Assembly (NCBI RefSeq): GCF_000204055.1
Contig: NW_006768837.1
Coordinates: forward strand, 323,251 to 387,250
Reading direction: 5' to 3'
Length of the DNA: 64,000 bases
From: Melampsora larici-populina 98AG31
Taxonomy: Eukaryota; Basidiomycota; Pucciniomycetes; Pucciniales; Melampsoraceae
A program made the position numbers and the translations under genes. This document shows, one piece after another, positions 49,031-60,700 of this stretch; the stretch's first letter is position 1, and every line of letters begins with the position of its first letter. The notes beneath the pieces are model-generated. The model saw nothing but the letters and a program-made list of their open reading frames with translations. It ran no database searches and was not told the DNA's origin.

Positions 49031-50097
49031 GAGCATCCGCACTCGTGCGGTAAATCGGGTGCGGTAAGGTTAAATTTAACGCAACCGCGGGGTCTTTTCC
49101 ACACCGGTGGAAAATTAGCCCCGCGGTAGTTAACTTTTGATCAATTTGCGTTAGCAAATCGGTAAATTTACCGATTGGCTAACGCATGCATTAACACACA
49201 TCGCGACTAGCTGACAGCAACTTCGACTCCAAAAACGAGACTCAACCCGACCTCCAACACCAAAGTCAACCCACACCTCCTTTTCACCTTCCACATTCAC
49301 CTTCCACACACGATGAAATCCAAGCCTCACAGTCACATGAACTAAATCAAGAACAATCAATGCTGATTCATGTTGTTTCAATCTTCAATTTTTGGTGTTT
49401 TTTAATTAAAATAGCTCGATCAGATATCTTCAACTTGACTTCATACCAATCAGATGAATATGTAGAATGTCAACATTCATATAGCATGTACAGTTCAAAT
49501 GAAAGAAAATCAACATTCAAAGACTAATCATGGGGGACTTTCAAGATCAAGTGATACAAATCATTAAGAAAAGTTTGGATTTGTTCAGATCGTTCAGATC
49601 GTCAATTTTTCTTTTTTAACTTTGAATCTTTAATATTTTCACAAGATCATAATTGCATGTATTCAGACTCATTAAAGGCTTGATCAATGTAGTCAAGCGT
49701 TTGGTTTTTGAACTTGAATTGATCGATTGAGTTGCTGAACAAAGTCATGTTGACTTTGTCCTTTTAAATCAAAATTGCTGATCAGGTAGATGAACAAGTA
49801 TTGGATCTATGTAGATGGAGAATGTGAAAGCAACTTCAGTCCTCCAAAGAAGCGGACAGTGGCTCTATCATATTAACACTTGTGATGAAAGCAGGTGATT
49901 AGTACTTGAAAAATCAAAATGTTACCTTACTGCATGACCCGTGTGGAGCACATGCATTATCTGTAAAGTTGTAACAGTTACAGCACTGCTAATGCAAACG
50001 AGTGGGGAATTTAGTCGAGTTAAGTAATTTTTTACTTAAAGTAGGGTTTGTTACCGTGCGTGATCAAGTTAACAACCGCAAACCAGTGCGGATGCTC
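49031..50097. mobile_element. Non-autonomous PIF/Harbinger element, 1067 bp, TTA duplication
   Basis: The termini are GAGCATCCGCACTCGTGCGG on the left and CCAGTGCGGATGCTC on the right, inverted to each other. TTA flanks both sides (49028-49030 and 50098-50100). A GAGCATC terminus and a TTA/TAA duplication are typical of PIF/Harbinger elements. G+C-rich subterminal repeats of GTGCGGT and CCGCGG lie near the ends. The interior is AT-rich with no transposase. The transposase at 62.66-63.87 kb belongs to this superfamily and could be a source in trans; that is inference. Confidence 0.78.
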
Positions 50098-50100
50098 TTA

Positions 50101-51360
50101 ATAATTACCTATGGTAGAGAATTACATGTAACCTGAAAATGTGTGATAGAAAAAAGCCTACACCTAAATCTGACACTCAACCCCTCAAGTGCCAGAGGGA
50201 AGTTGAGGAAGTGTACATGAGGCTGCACCAGGTGTAGAAGGTGTATAGATGCATACCTTCACACACAGTGCAGTCCAGTAGTGATCCGCCCTGGTGATAT
50301 GCCATTCAATTTATGGGTCAATGTGATGAGCCAGGTGACAGATGTCTGAGACATGCGGGGACATGTCACAGAGATGGAGAGTACTTTTGGATCTAGGCCC
50401 CTGCTGTGTGTGCTGTGCACAAGGAGACACAATAATTCCATGTCACCCTTGGGGCCAAATATTCACTACATTATGTAATACTCAGGTTGTGACCAGCCTG
50501 GTGCCAAGGGTGTCCTGGACTTTTTGTGCTAACCCCAGAAGCCTTCTGGTGTTCTGGAAAACACACAAAGTGGGGCATTCAAAGTTGCAGAACTCCAGAA
50601 TGCCAGAACACACCAAAGAACAACCTTCTGGTGTTCCGGAAAAAGTTGTCTGGAAATTTCCCGAACAATATTTGTCTACCCTGACTGTTGATGGCAAACC
50701 AAAGAGACGATTTCAAAGTAGTGGTCGCAACATCAATAAGTGATCACGTGACTTCAATGCTCTTTTCAAATGTTGTGATGCTACCATTATTGTCCTCCTC
50801 AATCATTGAAAATGTGGTCGTGTTTTTCTGCAATGCTGCTGATGTAGCGGCGCGTGCTGAAAACTCTCTGCTATCAAAAACCTGTAATTTCCAATGCCCA
50901 CCACTGTCCATTAATCACCTAAATTACCTTCATCAGTATTATGGACGTAAACATGCTCAACTTTGTAAAGCCCCATGCTGAATTTTCCCGCGAGCGCAAG
51001 GTCCGAAGCAGTGGCCGTGGGGCAGACTCCCGAGTGGAGTTCCGGTTTTCAACTTCAGCCGCTCAGATGCATCCGGATTCCGAAGACTTGGAATGTTTTG
51101 GCTGAGTATGAAGAAACGCAATGGCAAGCGCCAAGCGGCGTTCACAGGAATGTACATATGCGTATGGCGTGAGGAGAAATTCTTTATCCGACATCAATTT
51201 TTTCGTGGAACTGTGGAACAAGCCTGAACAAGCCCTCCCAGGTCAGGTCATCCCCGATAATCGCTCTCTCGAATTTTTAAGCAACTTGCATTAAGCGTGT
51301 CACATTTATCAACGTTCAAGTTATCAACCCAAGATTCCGTCTTTCGCCTATCTGAACAAA
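50101..51360. other. Intergenic, no supported gene
   Basis: An open frame at 50342-50743 covers a stretch (about 50520-50660) with repeated CTTCTGGTGTTC and CCAGAA-type inverted words, so it is more likely repeat than gene. The last 300 bases are the 5' flank of the secreted protein gene. Confidence 0.4.
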
Positions 51361-52099
51361 ATGTTGAAGCTGTTCGCTACTATCGCCATTGCCATCTCAT
51401 TGATATGTATGGTAAGAGCCGACGGCGATATCACATGTAATGTGGCTTGGGCCTCAAACGGATGTAAGTCTAGAGCCTTCCACACGCACAAAAAAACTCG
51501 CCGTCACTGATACCCGTATGCTCCACATCGCAATAGTGTGCCAAACGACGTTCCGGGTATGGACATGCCAGGATTGTAAGTCATCTTGCGTTGTGAGACG
51601 CTTTGCTATCGCTCCACCATCACCATACATTTGGGGATCGTACACCGAACACGATTTCTTATGATTACCACATAGGTCAAGTGGGCTACCTCAAGCCGAG
51701 TACAACCCTGGATGAATATAAAATAGATCGTAGGTCACATCTCGTCAATATTCTCGACCAATATTACTCAATTCCGGCTAGCCCCACAACTAGTCAATTT
51801 ACAAATCCTTTTTCTGTGTATGATTAATTTGACCTGTTTGATAATATTTTCATTGCAGCCAACAATAGAAAGCAATTCTTGGTAAAGCCATACGTTATGA
51901 TCTTGGACCCGGTAACGGGAATCAATAAGAAAAAATTTCTTAAGGCCCAGTCCGTGAGCCCCGACAAACTTTTATTTGGTGGTAAGTACAAGTCTTTTGA
52001 CGCTCTGCGTTTGACCCTCACAAGCTTAACATTGATCATTGTCTTGATCTTTTGTCATGTTTTATTCAAACTTGACTAGCGTGCGGCTACTGCAAATGA
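51361..52099 (+). CDS. Small six-cysteine secreted protein (effector candidate)
   Basis: Five exons (51361-51463, 51537-51575, 51676-51729, 51859-51981, 52080-52099) join in frame to 112 residues. All introns have GT...AG ends and the phases close exactly. Residues 1-20 are a signal peptide (MLKLFATIAIAISLICMVRA). The mature part has six cysteines: one in DITC, three in the cluster LCQTTFRVWTCQDC, and two in the C-terminal CGYC. The last exon is 20 bases long and supplies the terminal CGYCK. No known domain. Size, secretion signal and even cysteine number fit the usual picture of rust apoplastic effectors; the function is inferred only from that. Confidence 0.75.
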
Positions 52100-53162
52100 T
52101 GTTTTTTTCCATCCTCTGAGGTCGCTTTGGTTGTTGGAAGCTGCAATTTAGCCTATCTTGAAAGTCTTGTGTTGTCTTTGTTTCATTGAATGAAAGTTGT
52201 GTTATGATAATGCGAATATCTATATCTTCTAAGTCACAAAAAGTTAGCAAGTCTTTTTCCCAAAAGGTACAAAGTCACAATCACGCTTATCAAAACCCAG
52301 AAAATTCTCACGGTACTTGAGGATTATCAGTTGGCACACAGTATTTACATTACTAGGAAATGTGGTGAAGTCAGCAGGGGACATCCTACCCTCCAAATTT
52401 TCATCCATGGAAAACACACTTTTGGTGTATCTGCTTAAGCAAATTCTGATCAGAATCCAGATTATGTAGATGTCAAGATACAAAAGTCAAATAACCACCA
52501 TTTTTCATTTTTCACAATGCAATTTCTCACCAGAATTTTTCCAACTATATAGCCACATCTGGTCTCCCTTTCTTGTTTTTGAACTATATCATCTTTTGAT
52601 CCTCTTCTACCATTTTGTTATTGATTGTGTTTTTTAAACTATACAAGATGCTATCAATACTTATCAATACTGATGATCTGACTGTTATAATTTATTCTCA
52701 GATTTTGAAACTACCTTACACTTTACTGGTGCAGAAAAATTCTTTTTCCTCTCTGGTCTTTTGAGTCTGGACTTTGACAAATTGGGAGTGTAAGGATGAT
52801 CAAAAGGCCAGCTGGGCAGAAGACTTTGTACACCCAAAGGGGCTTTTTAACCCATCAGCAATCTCCCAGCTTTTTCTTCACTTGCTTTGTTCTACAAATG
52901 CACTGAACTACACATCTTGGTACACCTTGCTCTCAGATTGCTGTACTACTGGAAGCTCTGTAATAGGATGACGCTCAAAAACTTCCTTGCATACAGTCTG
53001 ACTGCGGGACTCTGGAATTGCAATACAATTCAACAAAATGACCTTTTCAAACCGTCACAGGTTTACAAACAAGAGTTGATAGTATGAGAAGTTGATGTAG
53101 AGTGGTTGATCTTAAATTCGCAGAATGCAAGTTATTCAATGACAGACCGATAAACAACAGGT
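52100..53162. other. Intergenic, no supported gene
   Basis: AT-rich; open frames at 52244-52483 (-) and 52774-53087 (+) show no domain or exon chain. Confidence 0.45.
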
Positions 53163-54409
53163 TTATGCATCATTGAGGGCATTACGCTCATCCCAAACTT
53201 TTTTGATAGCAGGTCTCGCAGTCATCTTCTTGAACCACTTATCTAAAGCAGGATACTCCTTTGAAAAATCGGTTTCATCTAAAATCTTAATCGCACCATA
53301 ATGCCATGGGATAAAAGACTGAGATAAACCCAAACCATCGTCAGTATTTGAGATAAGTAATCACGTTCTAATCGGAGTATGTTGCACTCACTAAATCTGC
53401 AATGGTGAGTTTTTCACCAACAAGCCATTCTTGTTTGCTTAAGACATTGTTCAAAACTCCTGAAACTCTTTTTACTTCATTCTGATATCTCTCAATTGCT
53501 GAAGGAATTCTGAAAGGATGGCCATAAACCAAACACCGAAAATTCAATAACTTGAAAGCCTTGAATGCTTTGGCTTCGGCTTTGATAAACACTTACTTTT
53601 CAGCATGGAAAGACTTAAACCAGGCAGCTTGACCGAAGTAAGCACCTTGGCCGGATGATTGGAAAAATAGCCATTGAAGTTGTTTGTACTAAAGTGAGAA
53701 TGAAAATGATGGTATTAACAATCGAGCTGATAATCTCGTCTTCTTTTCGACAAGTACAGATTGACAGTCAAGAATTATTTTACCTTCTCTTCTGGTTTGC
53801 TGACAGTAAATTTTCCTTCCTTGTCATAGGTGTAAGCAAGATACTCGAGGATAGCATTGCTCTCCCACAGAGTGAAATCAGAATTCCTGTTTCAGAGAAT
53901 ATGATCAGCGAGTAGTTGAAAGATCTGGTAATCAAGAAAATATTATATACTTGTGGTCGATAATGGTAGGGATTCGACTGGAGACAAGCCGGAAAGACAA
54001 AAAGGCTCGTGAAACATCAGAGAAATGCTATAACAGCTGATTCTTTTCTTGTATTCTCTAAGACTATACGCACCCATTTGGATTGAGCTTTGTGTGTTCC
54101 TCCGACTTCTGCTCTCCTTTTTTGAAGTCAAAGTAAATAGTCTCATAAGAGAGACCAAGTTCTTCGAGTAAGAAAGCTACCTGCCATACCACATAAATTT
54201 TGACCCTCATAAGCTGACAAGGTATTTCAGAGCTTCAGATGTTGAAAGCCAAATGCATACCTTCCATCCATTTGGACCACCCTTCGAATACATCAATCAT
54301 CAGCATCTTTCAGAATCACATATTGTATTGCAAAAGGATATAAATGTCGGAATGAGAAAAGTTTCCTCACTTTGTGACTGTAAAGTGTGAATTGTTTCCC
54401 GTGAGACAT
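53163..54409 (-). CDS. Glutathione S-transferase, Ure2p-like
   Basis: A multi-exon gene from the ATG at 54409 to the TAA at 53163-53165, about 225 residues in total. It should conjugate glutathione to electrophiles or reduce peroxides in the cytosol. The thioredoxin-like N-terminal domain reads FTLYSHKGGPNGWKVAFLLE, then ELGLSYETIYFDFKKGEQKS, HTKLNPNG, RIPTIIDH, DFTLWESNAILEYLAYTYD. The glutathione-binding RIPTIIDH cis-Pro loop and the WESNAILEYL segment are diagnostic. The helical C-terminal domain includes LQWLFFQSSGQGAYFGQAAW, EWLVGEKLTIADL and SFIPWHYG. One exon (GGPNGWK) is only 21 bases. The family in fungi is linked to stress and detoxification. No lesions. Confidence 0.88.
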
Positions 54410-55674
54410 TTTATTGAAAAAGTGTAAGCTATTTGATTGTTGGCTTGATTGGTAGGACGATGTGATGATTTTATAGTCCAGAGAATACAAGATTGCTAGA
54501 TAAGTTCGATCAATGATGTCATAGTTTCAATCAGTCATGAGTCATGACTAATTTGAGTGAGTAATGGCTTAGTCGTTGATTACTAAGCACTTCTCATAGT
54601 AAAGTTCTCGAATGGAATCACTTGAATGAAGAAATTTAAAATCTGATTCAGGAATGAAGATAAAGTGCTAAATGGTAAAATCATCAATAGTAAGTAGTCA
54701 TGAAGGATGAACGGGAAAGGTTAGGTAGAATCCCTCGCTGAGTAACAAAACTGACAATTACCTTTGAGCTCTACTTTCCAATCGACCCTCTAACGACTTC
54801 GGTTCTTGACTTTCTCTATCAAGATTGGCATCTTATCACGCGCATTTTTGCAGATATTAGTCTTCTTTGTTATGGTCTCAGTATGGATGAGTATGCAAGG
54901 GTCTAAGGGGGTTGCTGAGCACTGATAGCCTTACTTTGACCCCAATTATGTAGATGTATCAGACAAGGGATTCTCGATTTGTGATTCGAAAGCTATTGTA
55001 TTTTTTCTCATGCTGCTCAATATCATCGCCTAGGGAGTCTCGGTAGCTTGAACATGCTACTCTATACATTTGACGGAGAATTTGGTTTTGGAAAAACCAA
55101 CTGGAAGAGCAATCGAAGTGCTTGTTTTCCTTGACACAGCGGATCTCACATGTCGCCAACAGCCACTTTAATTTGTTCACCTCCAATCCAGAAAACCTCT
55201 GCGGTTTGACAGGAGTGTTAAAAATTTAAATCCAAGCCTACCAATAGTAAATGTGTCCAATGACAAGTCACCGGAACGTCGAATTCGACAAAGCAGTCGT
55301 GAATTGGGCGATGTCAACAGAAGTCGAAGAAGTCGGATTACAAAAAATGATTCGTGGTCATGTGGCTTTCTTAAAGCCAACATGAATTGCCTTGTCTCTC
55401 TCAACAAAGTGAGAATTATCGCTAGAGCCTTGGAGTACATAACAGGTATGCAAAATTGTAATTGGCCATGTAGATATACAATCAATAAAGAAGTTGAGAA
55501 ACAATGATAGAGATCATTTTTATCTTATGTAAGAGGAATCGAATGGCTGTCTGACCCTGAACTGTCCGAGTTAGAGATTGAAAAAGAAGGCAAGTCAGCG
55601 ACCTTATACAAATAGACCCCTTCTAACTAAGGAGCCTCATAACATACCTTGAGGATCGGTTCGATATGATCATA
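54410..55674. other. Intergenic, no supported gene
   Basis: Overlapping short open frames on both strands near 54959-55507 lack recognisable domains. No repeat structure seen. Confidence 0.4.
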
Positions 55675-55878
55675 TCATGGTGAGCGCAACTTTCTAAGGA
55701 CCTTTGCATCATGAGTGGCGAATTTCGGACCAATCTGATGAGAAGTCTCATGGTATTCCATCGTCTGGAATTTTGCTGCGAGGTGAGGATCCCCCATCGG
55801 CATACCCTTGATCCCTTCACTGATCAGGACCATCAGGAAGGTCAAGAGTAACGCACCTAGCTTTCGAATACAATACAT
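55675..55878 (-). CDS. Short secreted peptide (hypothetical)
   Basis: A 67-residue frame from an ATG at 55878. Residues 1-23 look like a signal peptide (positively charged start, then LGALLLTFLMVLISEG). The mature part is about 44 residues, with His and Lys and no cysteine. There is no homologue that I know. It could be the first exon of a longer gene, but no clear donor is seen before the stop. Confidence 0.4.
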   Translation of the reverse strand: MYCIRKLGALLLTFLMVLISEGIKGMPMGDPHLAAKFQTMEYHETSHQIGPKFATHDAKVLRKLRSP

Positions 55879-57245
55879 GCTAAAATGGAATGTTCTTCAC
55901 ATGTCAGTGACGGACACCTGGTCTGGTAGGGGGTAGGTTCTTGTCGTCTTCCCGAACTCACTTGGGTAAATGAGAGTGGAGGTATGAAAATTATGATACT
56001 GCCTGGTTGGTCAGTTCGAAAATATTGCTGGGATCGAGTACAATCGCAAACTATGGAAAAAAGAAAGCAAGGAAAGGGGACATCAATTGAGAGCTAACAC
56101 ACACTTCATAAGCTTTGGATGAATACTAGATAGCCTACCAGAAAATCAAAATCCTGAAGACGAAAATGTATGTGGGAACGGCGCAGGGAAGGTGACCCAC
56201 GGAGATGCAGCCATATTTATATTCTTCATCGTCGATTTGTTTACCCAAAGTTTCAAAACTTGCCTTTGATCATCAGGCTTAAAGCTGAGGGGCGCATTCG
56301 CTACTGGTGAAAACCGCAGAGCGGATAATATGCAAACAGATCCAAATCGATCGTATCCTGACTTGACGGATGAAACATCCCGTCCATTATCTTCGATCGC
56401 ATGCTATCTGCTCCTAACTCTGAAAAACTCCAGACCTGTCCACAAGCTCCTCGGTAGATTTCACGATCAGGCACGCTCATCCAAGAGGAAAATCTGGCTA
56501 CAGAATGTCAGACAGTGAATCGTGAAAAGACAGACAGACAGTGGATGGTGGATATCATGCCTTCGTCTATCTTTGGAGAATGTTACACACAATTTCTCCA
56601 ATAATTCGCTCCTTCATCCTTCTCGCCTGAATTGTCTCCGATCATAGACTCGATATGCTTTATGAGCTCTACGCATGAGAAATGGTCCGTTTCACGTGAT
56701 GGTAAGAGTTGGAAGTGTTTGTGACATGGACTCACCAAGAACTACATGGTCCCAGTCGATGCCATAAAGCTTGACACGGATGTGGCGCCAAATTGCCCGA
56801 GTTTTGAGGCATGTGAATCTGGTCAAGCTTTTTGAAATCGACTGTATCTTTGAAATTCAACAGACTCATCTGATCCGGCTCACTTCTCACTTCACTAGGA
56901 AAAGTTTTAAAGGACTACATAATTTGGTAAACTTGGAAGTCCATTTAGATCTGTCAAAAACTGTTGCATTTCTTACCGCGACATGAATTCGTATTCTGAT
57001 GAACTTCTGTCTCAAGAAACGAGCGACCCTTGTTGACTTTGCTTCTTTGTATGAAAATTGAAGTCGAGTTGAGTTAAAGATTGGTTTAAACCTGAAGGAT
57101 CATATCCAAGACCACCTCTGCCAAACTTGAGGCATTGGCAGAGCATGTAGGACCCCGGAGAGCTCCTATTGAGGCACACAATGTAAAAATCTTTCTTACA
57201 CTACATACCCTTAACTGAAGTTTGAATTCATAAAGGGGAGGGGGA
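55879..57245. other. Intergenic, no supported gene
   Basis: Open frames at 56330-56518 and 56771-56986 (+) are short and featureless. Confidence 0.4.
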
Positions 57246-57600
57246 ATTTTACACCGCCTCCTTTACACCGAATCATCATGTGTAAAAGCAAGTCAGTGTA
57301 AAATTCCAAAAGAAGCGGGGGTTCTTAGATTTTTACACCTCTTTCGAAATTTTTATTTCGGTGTTAAAAAAGACGAGTGTAAAATATTCAAGTGAAAAAA
57401 TCATGTGGCCGGTGGTGAGGTTGAATTTTACATTGAAATATTTACACATGTTACGGCGGTGTAAAAATCTCGGTGTAAATTTCAAGTCTACACATGCAAA
57501 ATACAATTTTGCACGTCTCATCTTTACACCGGGAATGCCTGTGTAAGCAGGCCATGTGCAAAAATCCAATTTTGGCACGCCTGAATTGATTTTTGCACAG
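57246..57600. repeat. Cluster of GTGTAAA/TTTACAC motifs on both strands
   Basis: Within about 350 bases there are some fifteen copies of TTTACAC or GTGTAAA, or one-mismatch variants such as TTTGCAC and TTTACAT, in mixed orientation; several are extended as TTTACACCG/CGGTGTAAA. The cluster begins about 135 bases past the 3' end of the GCM/Mutator-like transposase gene, where subterminal transposase-binding repeats would be expected. Confidence 0.6.
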
Positions 57601-57735
57601 AATATGTTACGCAGACTTGAGAAAAAAAACATGCGAGATAAACGCACAAGACCCCATGTTTTGGGTTTATAGTCGACACACAGGGAGACAGGAAATAAAA
57701 GGCAGTTCTTTCTTGTTTGTTTGTTTCAAATCAAA

Positions 57736-60700
57736 CTACTCCCTCAACTTCTTAAGCCGCTCGCAGTTCTCCGCTGCAGCCTGGCGCCCCTTTGCAGCTG
57801 CAGCTTTGCGCTTATCAGCGGTAGCCTTGCGCTTATCCGCTGTCGCCTTTCGTTTAGCCGCTGAAGAGCTGTCATCCGCTTGCGAGGCATCAGCCTTCAA
57901 TGTAGCATTGCGCGTGCGCTTGCTCCCTGTATGCAGCACACACAGATGAGGTCAGTGTCCTACAGTACTGCAAAGAACAAAGAGAGTGTAGTGAAGGAAG
58001 GCAACTTACGTGGTTGGACGTCTGTGGAGGCTACTGGTGGTGAAAGGGCCTCCTCTTCAATTGACGGATTCAACTTTGGTATGGCCAACTTGATCTTCAA
58101 TTTGACAGGGTCCAAAGGGGTCTTGATTTCCTCAGAAGGGTGATGAGATAGCTCATCAACCTCAACGTCGGCCTCTTCGGTTCCTATGACATCCACATCA
58201 TCCAGAGGTACGATATTGCGGTAGAGAAGCTGGTCATTTTTGTTCTGAGGTTCATCACAGTTGAGCCTGTCATAGAGAACGTCGTCGTTTTCCTTTAAGA
58301 ATCCTTCATCTGCATCTGTGTCATGGCGAACTGGCAAAGAAGCCTCTTCGGGCAAGGTAGTGGTCAAAACGGTGTCGTCAGTTTCTTCAAGAGAAGGAAG
58401 GCCTCCTCCAAAAGGCATTGTGAAAGGTATTGAGAGGTGTCGGTCTGGAAACTTCTTCATCATGTCCAGAAGGGCATGTTTGATCTTGACAGTTTCCGCT
58501 TCGAAAGGGACCCGCGTGTAACACGTCCAGCTGGTGTTAGCAATACAACCAGAAAGGCTGTCTACGTCGCGGGATATGAGCTGGGAAAATCCTCCATTCT
58601 TGAGCTCGTCATAATGCCATACGCCCAAGACACCTTCTACTGATCGCACCACTTGGCACCAATAATGGTTACCACCCCAGAAACCACGGGTGACCATCTG
58701 ATATTTGGCTTCACCTATATCTAGACGCGCTGGCCAGTTGGTGTCTCCCATGTAACGTCCTCGTTCCTTGGAATCTAACGCCATGACGTTGTCCATGAGA
58801 AGATGCAAAGGTAAGGATGTATCTTCAATCTTCATACGTTGATCATACAACGTCGGGTCCTCTTCCTCGTGGCCTTTTTCCTTGATTGGATGACATCCAC
58901 GGCATACAAGGCCAGGTTCGGTTAGCACACCTTCAGAGAATAAATCATGTAGCAAAATGTCCAGTTGACCATAAGCAACGCCAGACTCCCTGAACATTGA
59001 GGGGAAAAGCCGGAAACCACCTAAAGATCTGGTTGTAGCTCGGTTGTGTTTGTCGTTGCGATGACATATTAATGTCTTAGTCACATTGATAGCAAAAAGA
59101 GGCCTGGTGTGCGGGTGGTCTACTATCATGTCCATGAAACCATCGGCAGAACAAAACTTGTCGGACGTGTATGACTCGGGTTTGAGAGCTTGGATGGCCT
59201 TGTGAATAATGTTCTGCCCGCGTTTCAATAAACTCCCGAGGTGTTTGCCTTCATTCAATTCGCCATCGCAACGTCCGGTGAAATGTCAAATGATGATTGT
59301 GGGCAAAGAGGTCCCATTGACGTGCGTGTGGGCACTCCAAAGTGGACCCCACAGAGCGTAGAGGGATTCCAGCGTGGCAGTCTGCCAGCATCGATTGAGC
59401 GTGCCGATGGTGGTGCCTGACGTATAAGACTTGTAGGTTGTCAAAGCACTTCGATTGATGTTCAAAGAACCTCGAGGACGTCCTGGACCTTTCTTCTTGG
59501 AGGGTTTGCCGGATTTAGCATCGGCACCGTCAAGCAGTTCTTTGGTGGTGTCCGGTGCACGGCCGTTGTTTGCAACGTATCGGCGTTTGGTGGGTTTGGC
59601 CATGCCTAAAGACGTAACGATGTCTTGCCAATTTTGATTGCTGGAACCGTAAGTCACCAAGATTCCCTTGCATCTGGCCTCGTAGTCACGCTCTAGACTC
59701 GAAACAAATGCAAATAGTTGGATCATCCCCGCGATGATCCCACACTTGCCATCACTAACACCAACATTGGACAAAATGATTAAATGTTAGACTCGTTACG
59801 ATTATATGGAGAATGCTTTGACAAATACCTACCAGAGCATGTAGTAGACCCGGTGTAAGGATTCTTGCGCATTGGTCATCTTCGGTAAATCAGCGCGCCG
59901 GCGTGGTTGAGCTTGTTCTTCGTCATCTGATTCTTCTTCAGGTAATGGCGGGTCATCTTCAGGAATCCGCTTCCGCGCCTGGAAGAGCATGGCTTGGACA
60001 TCCGCCGCATACCGCCAGTCAATCCATTTTTTTGCCAAAGGAAATAATCTTCGCAAATCTTTGAATCTTTGTTCAAGATTGGGACGTCCAGGTTCATCCG
60101 GGAGAAGAAGCTCTTGGCACAGTGTCTTCCAAGTACCCTGCGTGTCAAAGGTACATGAAACACGTATATTAATTAGATGAATTAAATGAAAACAATGTGA
60201 CAGTTAATCAAAGTCCAAAGATTGGGAACTGACCACCATATTAACCTTCACAATTTTGTGATTTTTCAAGATGTGAGTGACCGCCTGTTGATAATGCTGT
60301 TCGCAGCCGTGCAACTTAGAAAAGGCGATTTTACAATCATGTACCTTGAATACCTCCATGTATGCATCTATGAATCCGTTTTTCTGAGCGGAAGAAAAAT
60401 CAACAACCTGTTCGACCAGGCGTCTCTTTTCTCTGTCTGATAAGTCAGTCTTCTGGATTTGTTTGAAGAGAGTGGCAAAATGAGTTTTGTAGTGTAAGGT
60501 AGACAGTCCTCCGAGCCACGACAGTAGGATCGGTATCCAGCGCTGGAGCTTCTTGTTGTACATCGACGTGGTTAATAGGTAACCGTTAAGGAAAAATTTG
60601 TATGTGACATCGGAGAGGAGGCCTCCAGAGTAGGCCTCCCCGTCTTCTTGTTTGAGTACTAGCATTTCGGCCATCCACTTCGTTTGGAAGGTAAAATGGT

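Noticed and set aside
49151..49381. Minus-strand open frame in the Harbinger-type element
   Set aside because: It lies wholly inside a non-autonomous element with defined ends and has no domain.
50342..50743. Plus-strand open frame of 133 residues
   Set aside because: It covers inverted short words typical of a decayed repeat, and the translation is not protein-like beyond composition.
57333..57647. Open frames of 104 (-) and 61 (+) residues across the GTGTAAA cluster
   Set aside because: They are translations of the repeated motif array and mirror each other on both strands.
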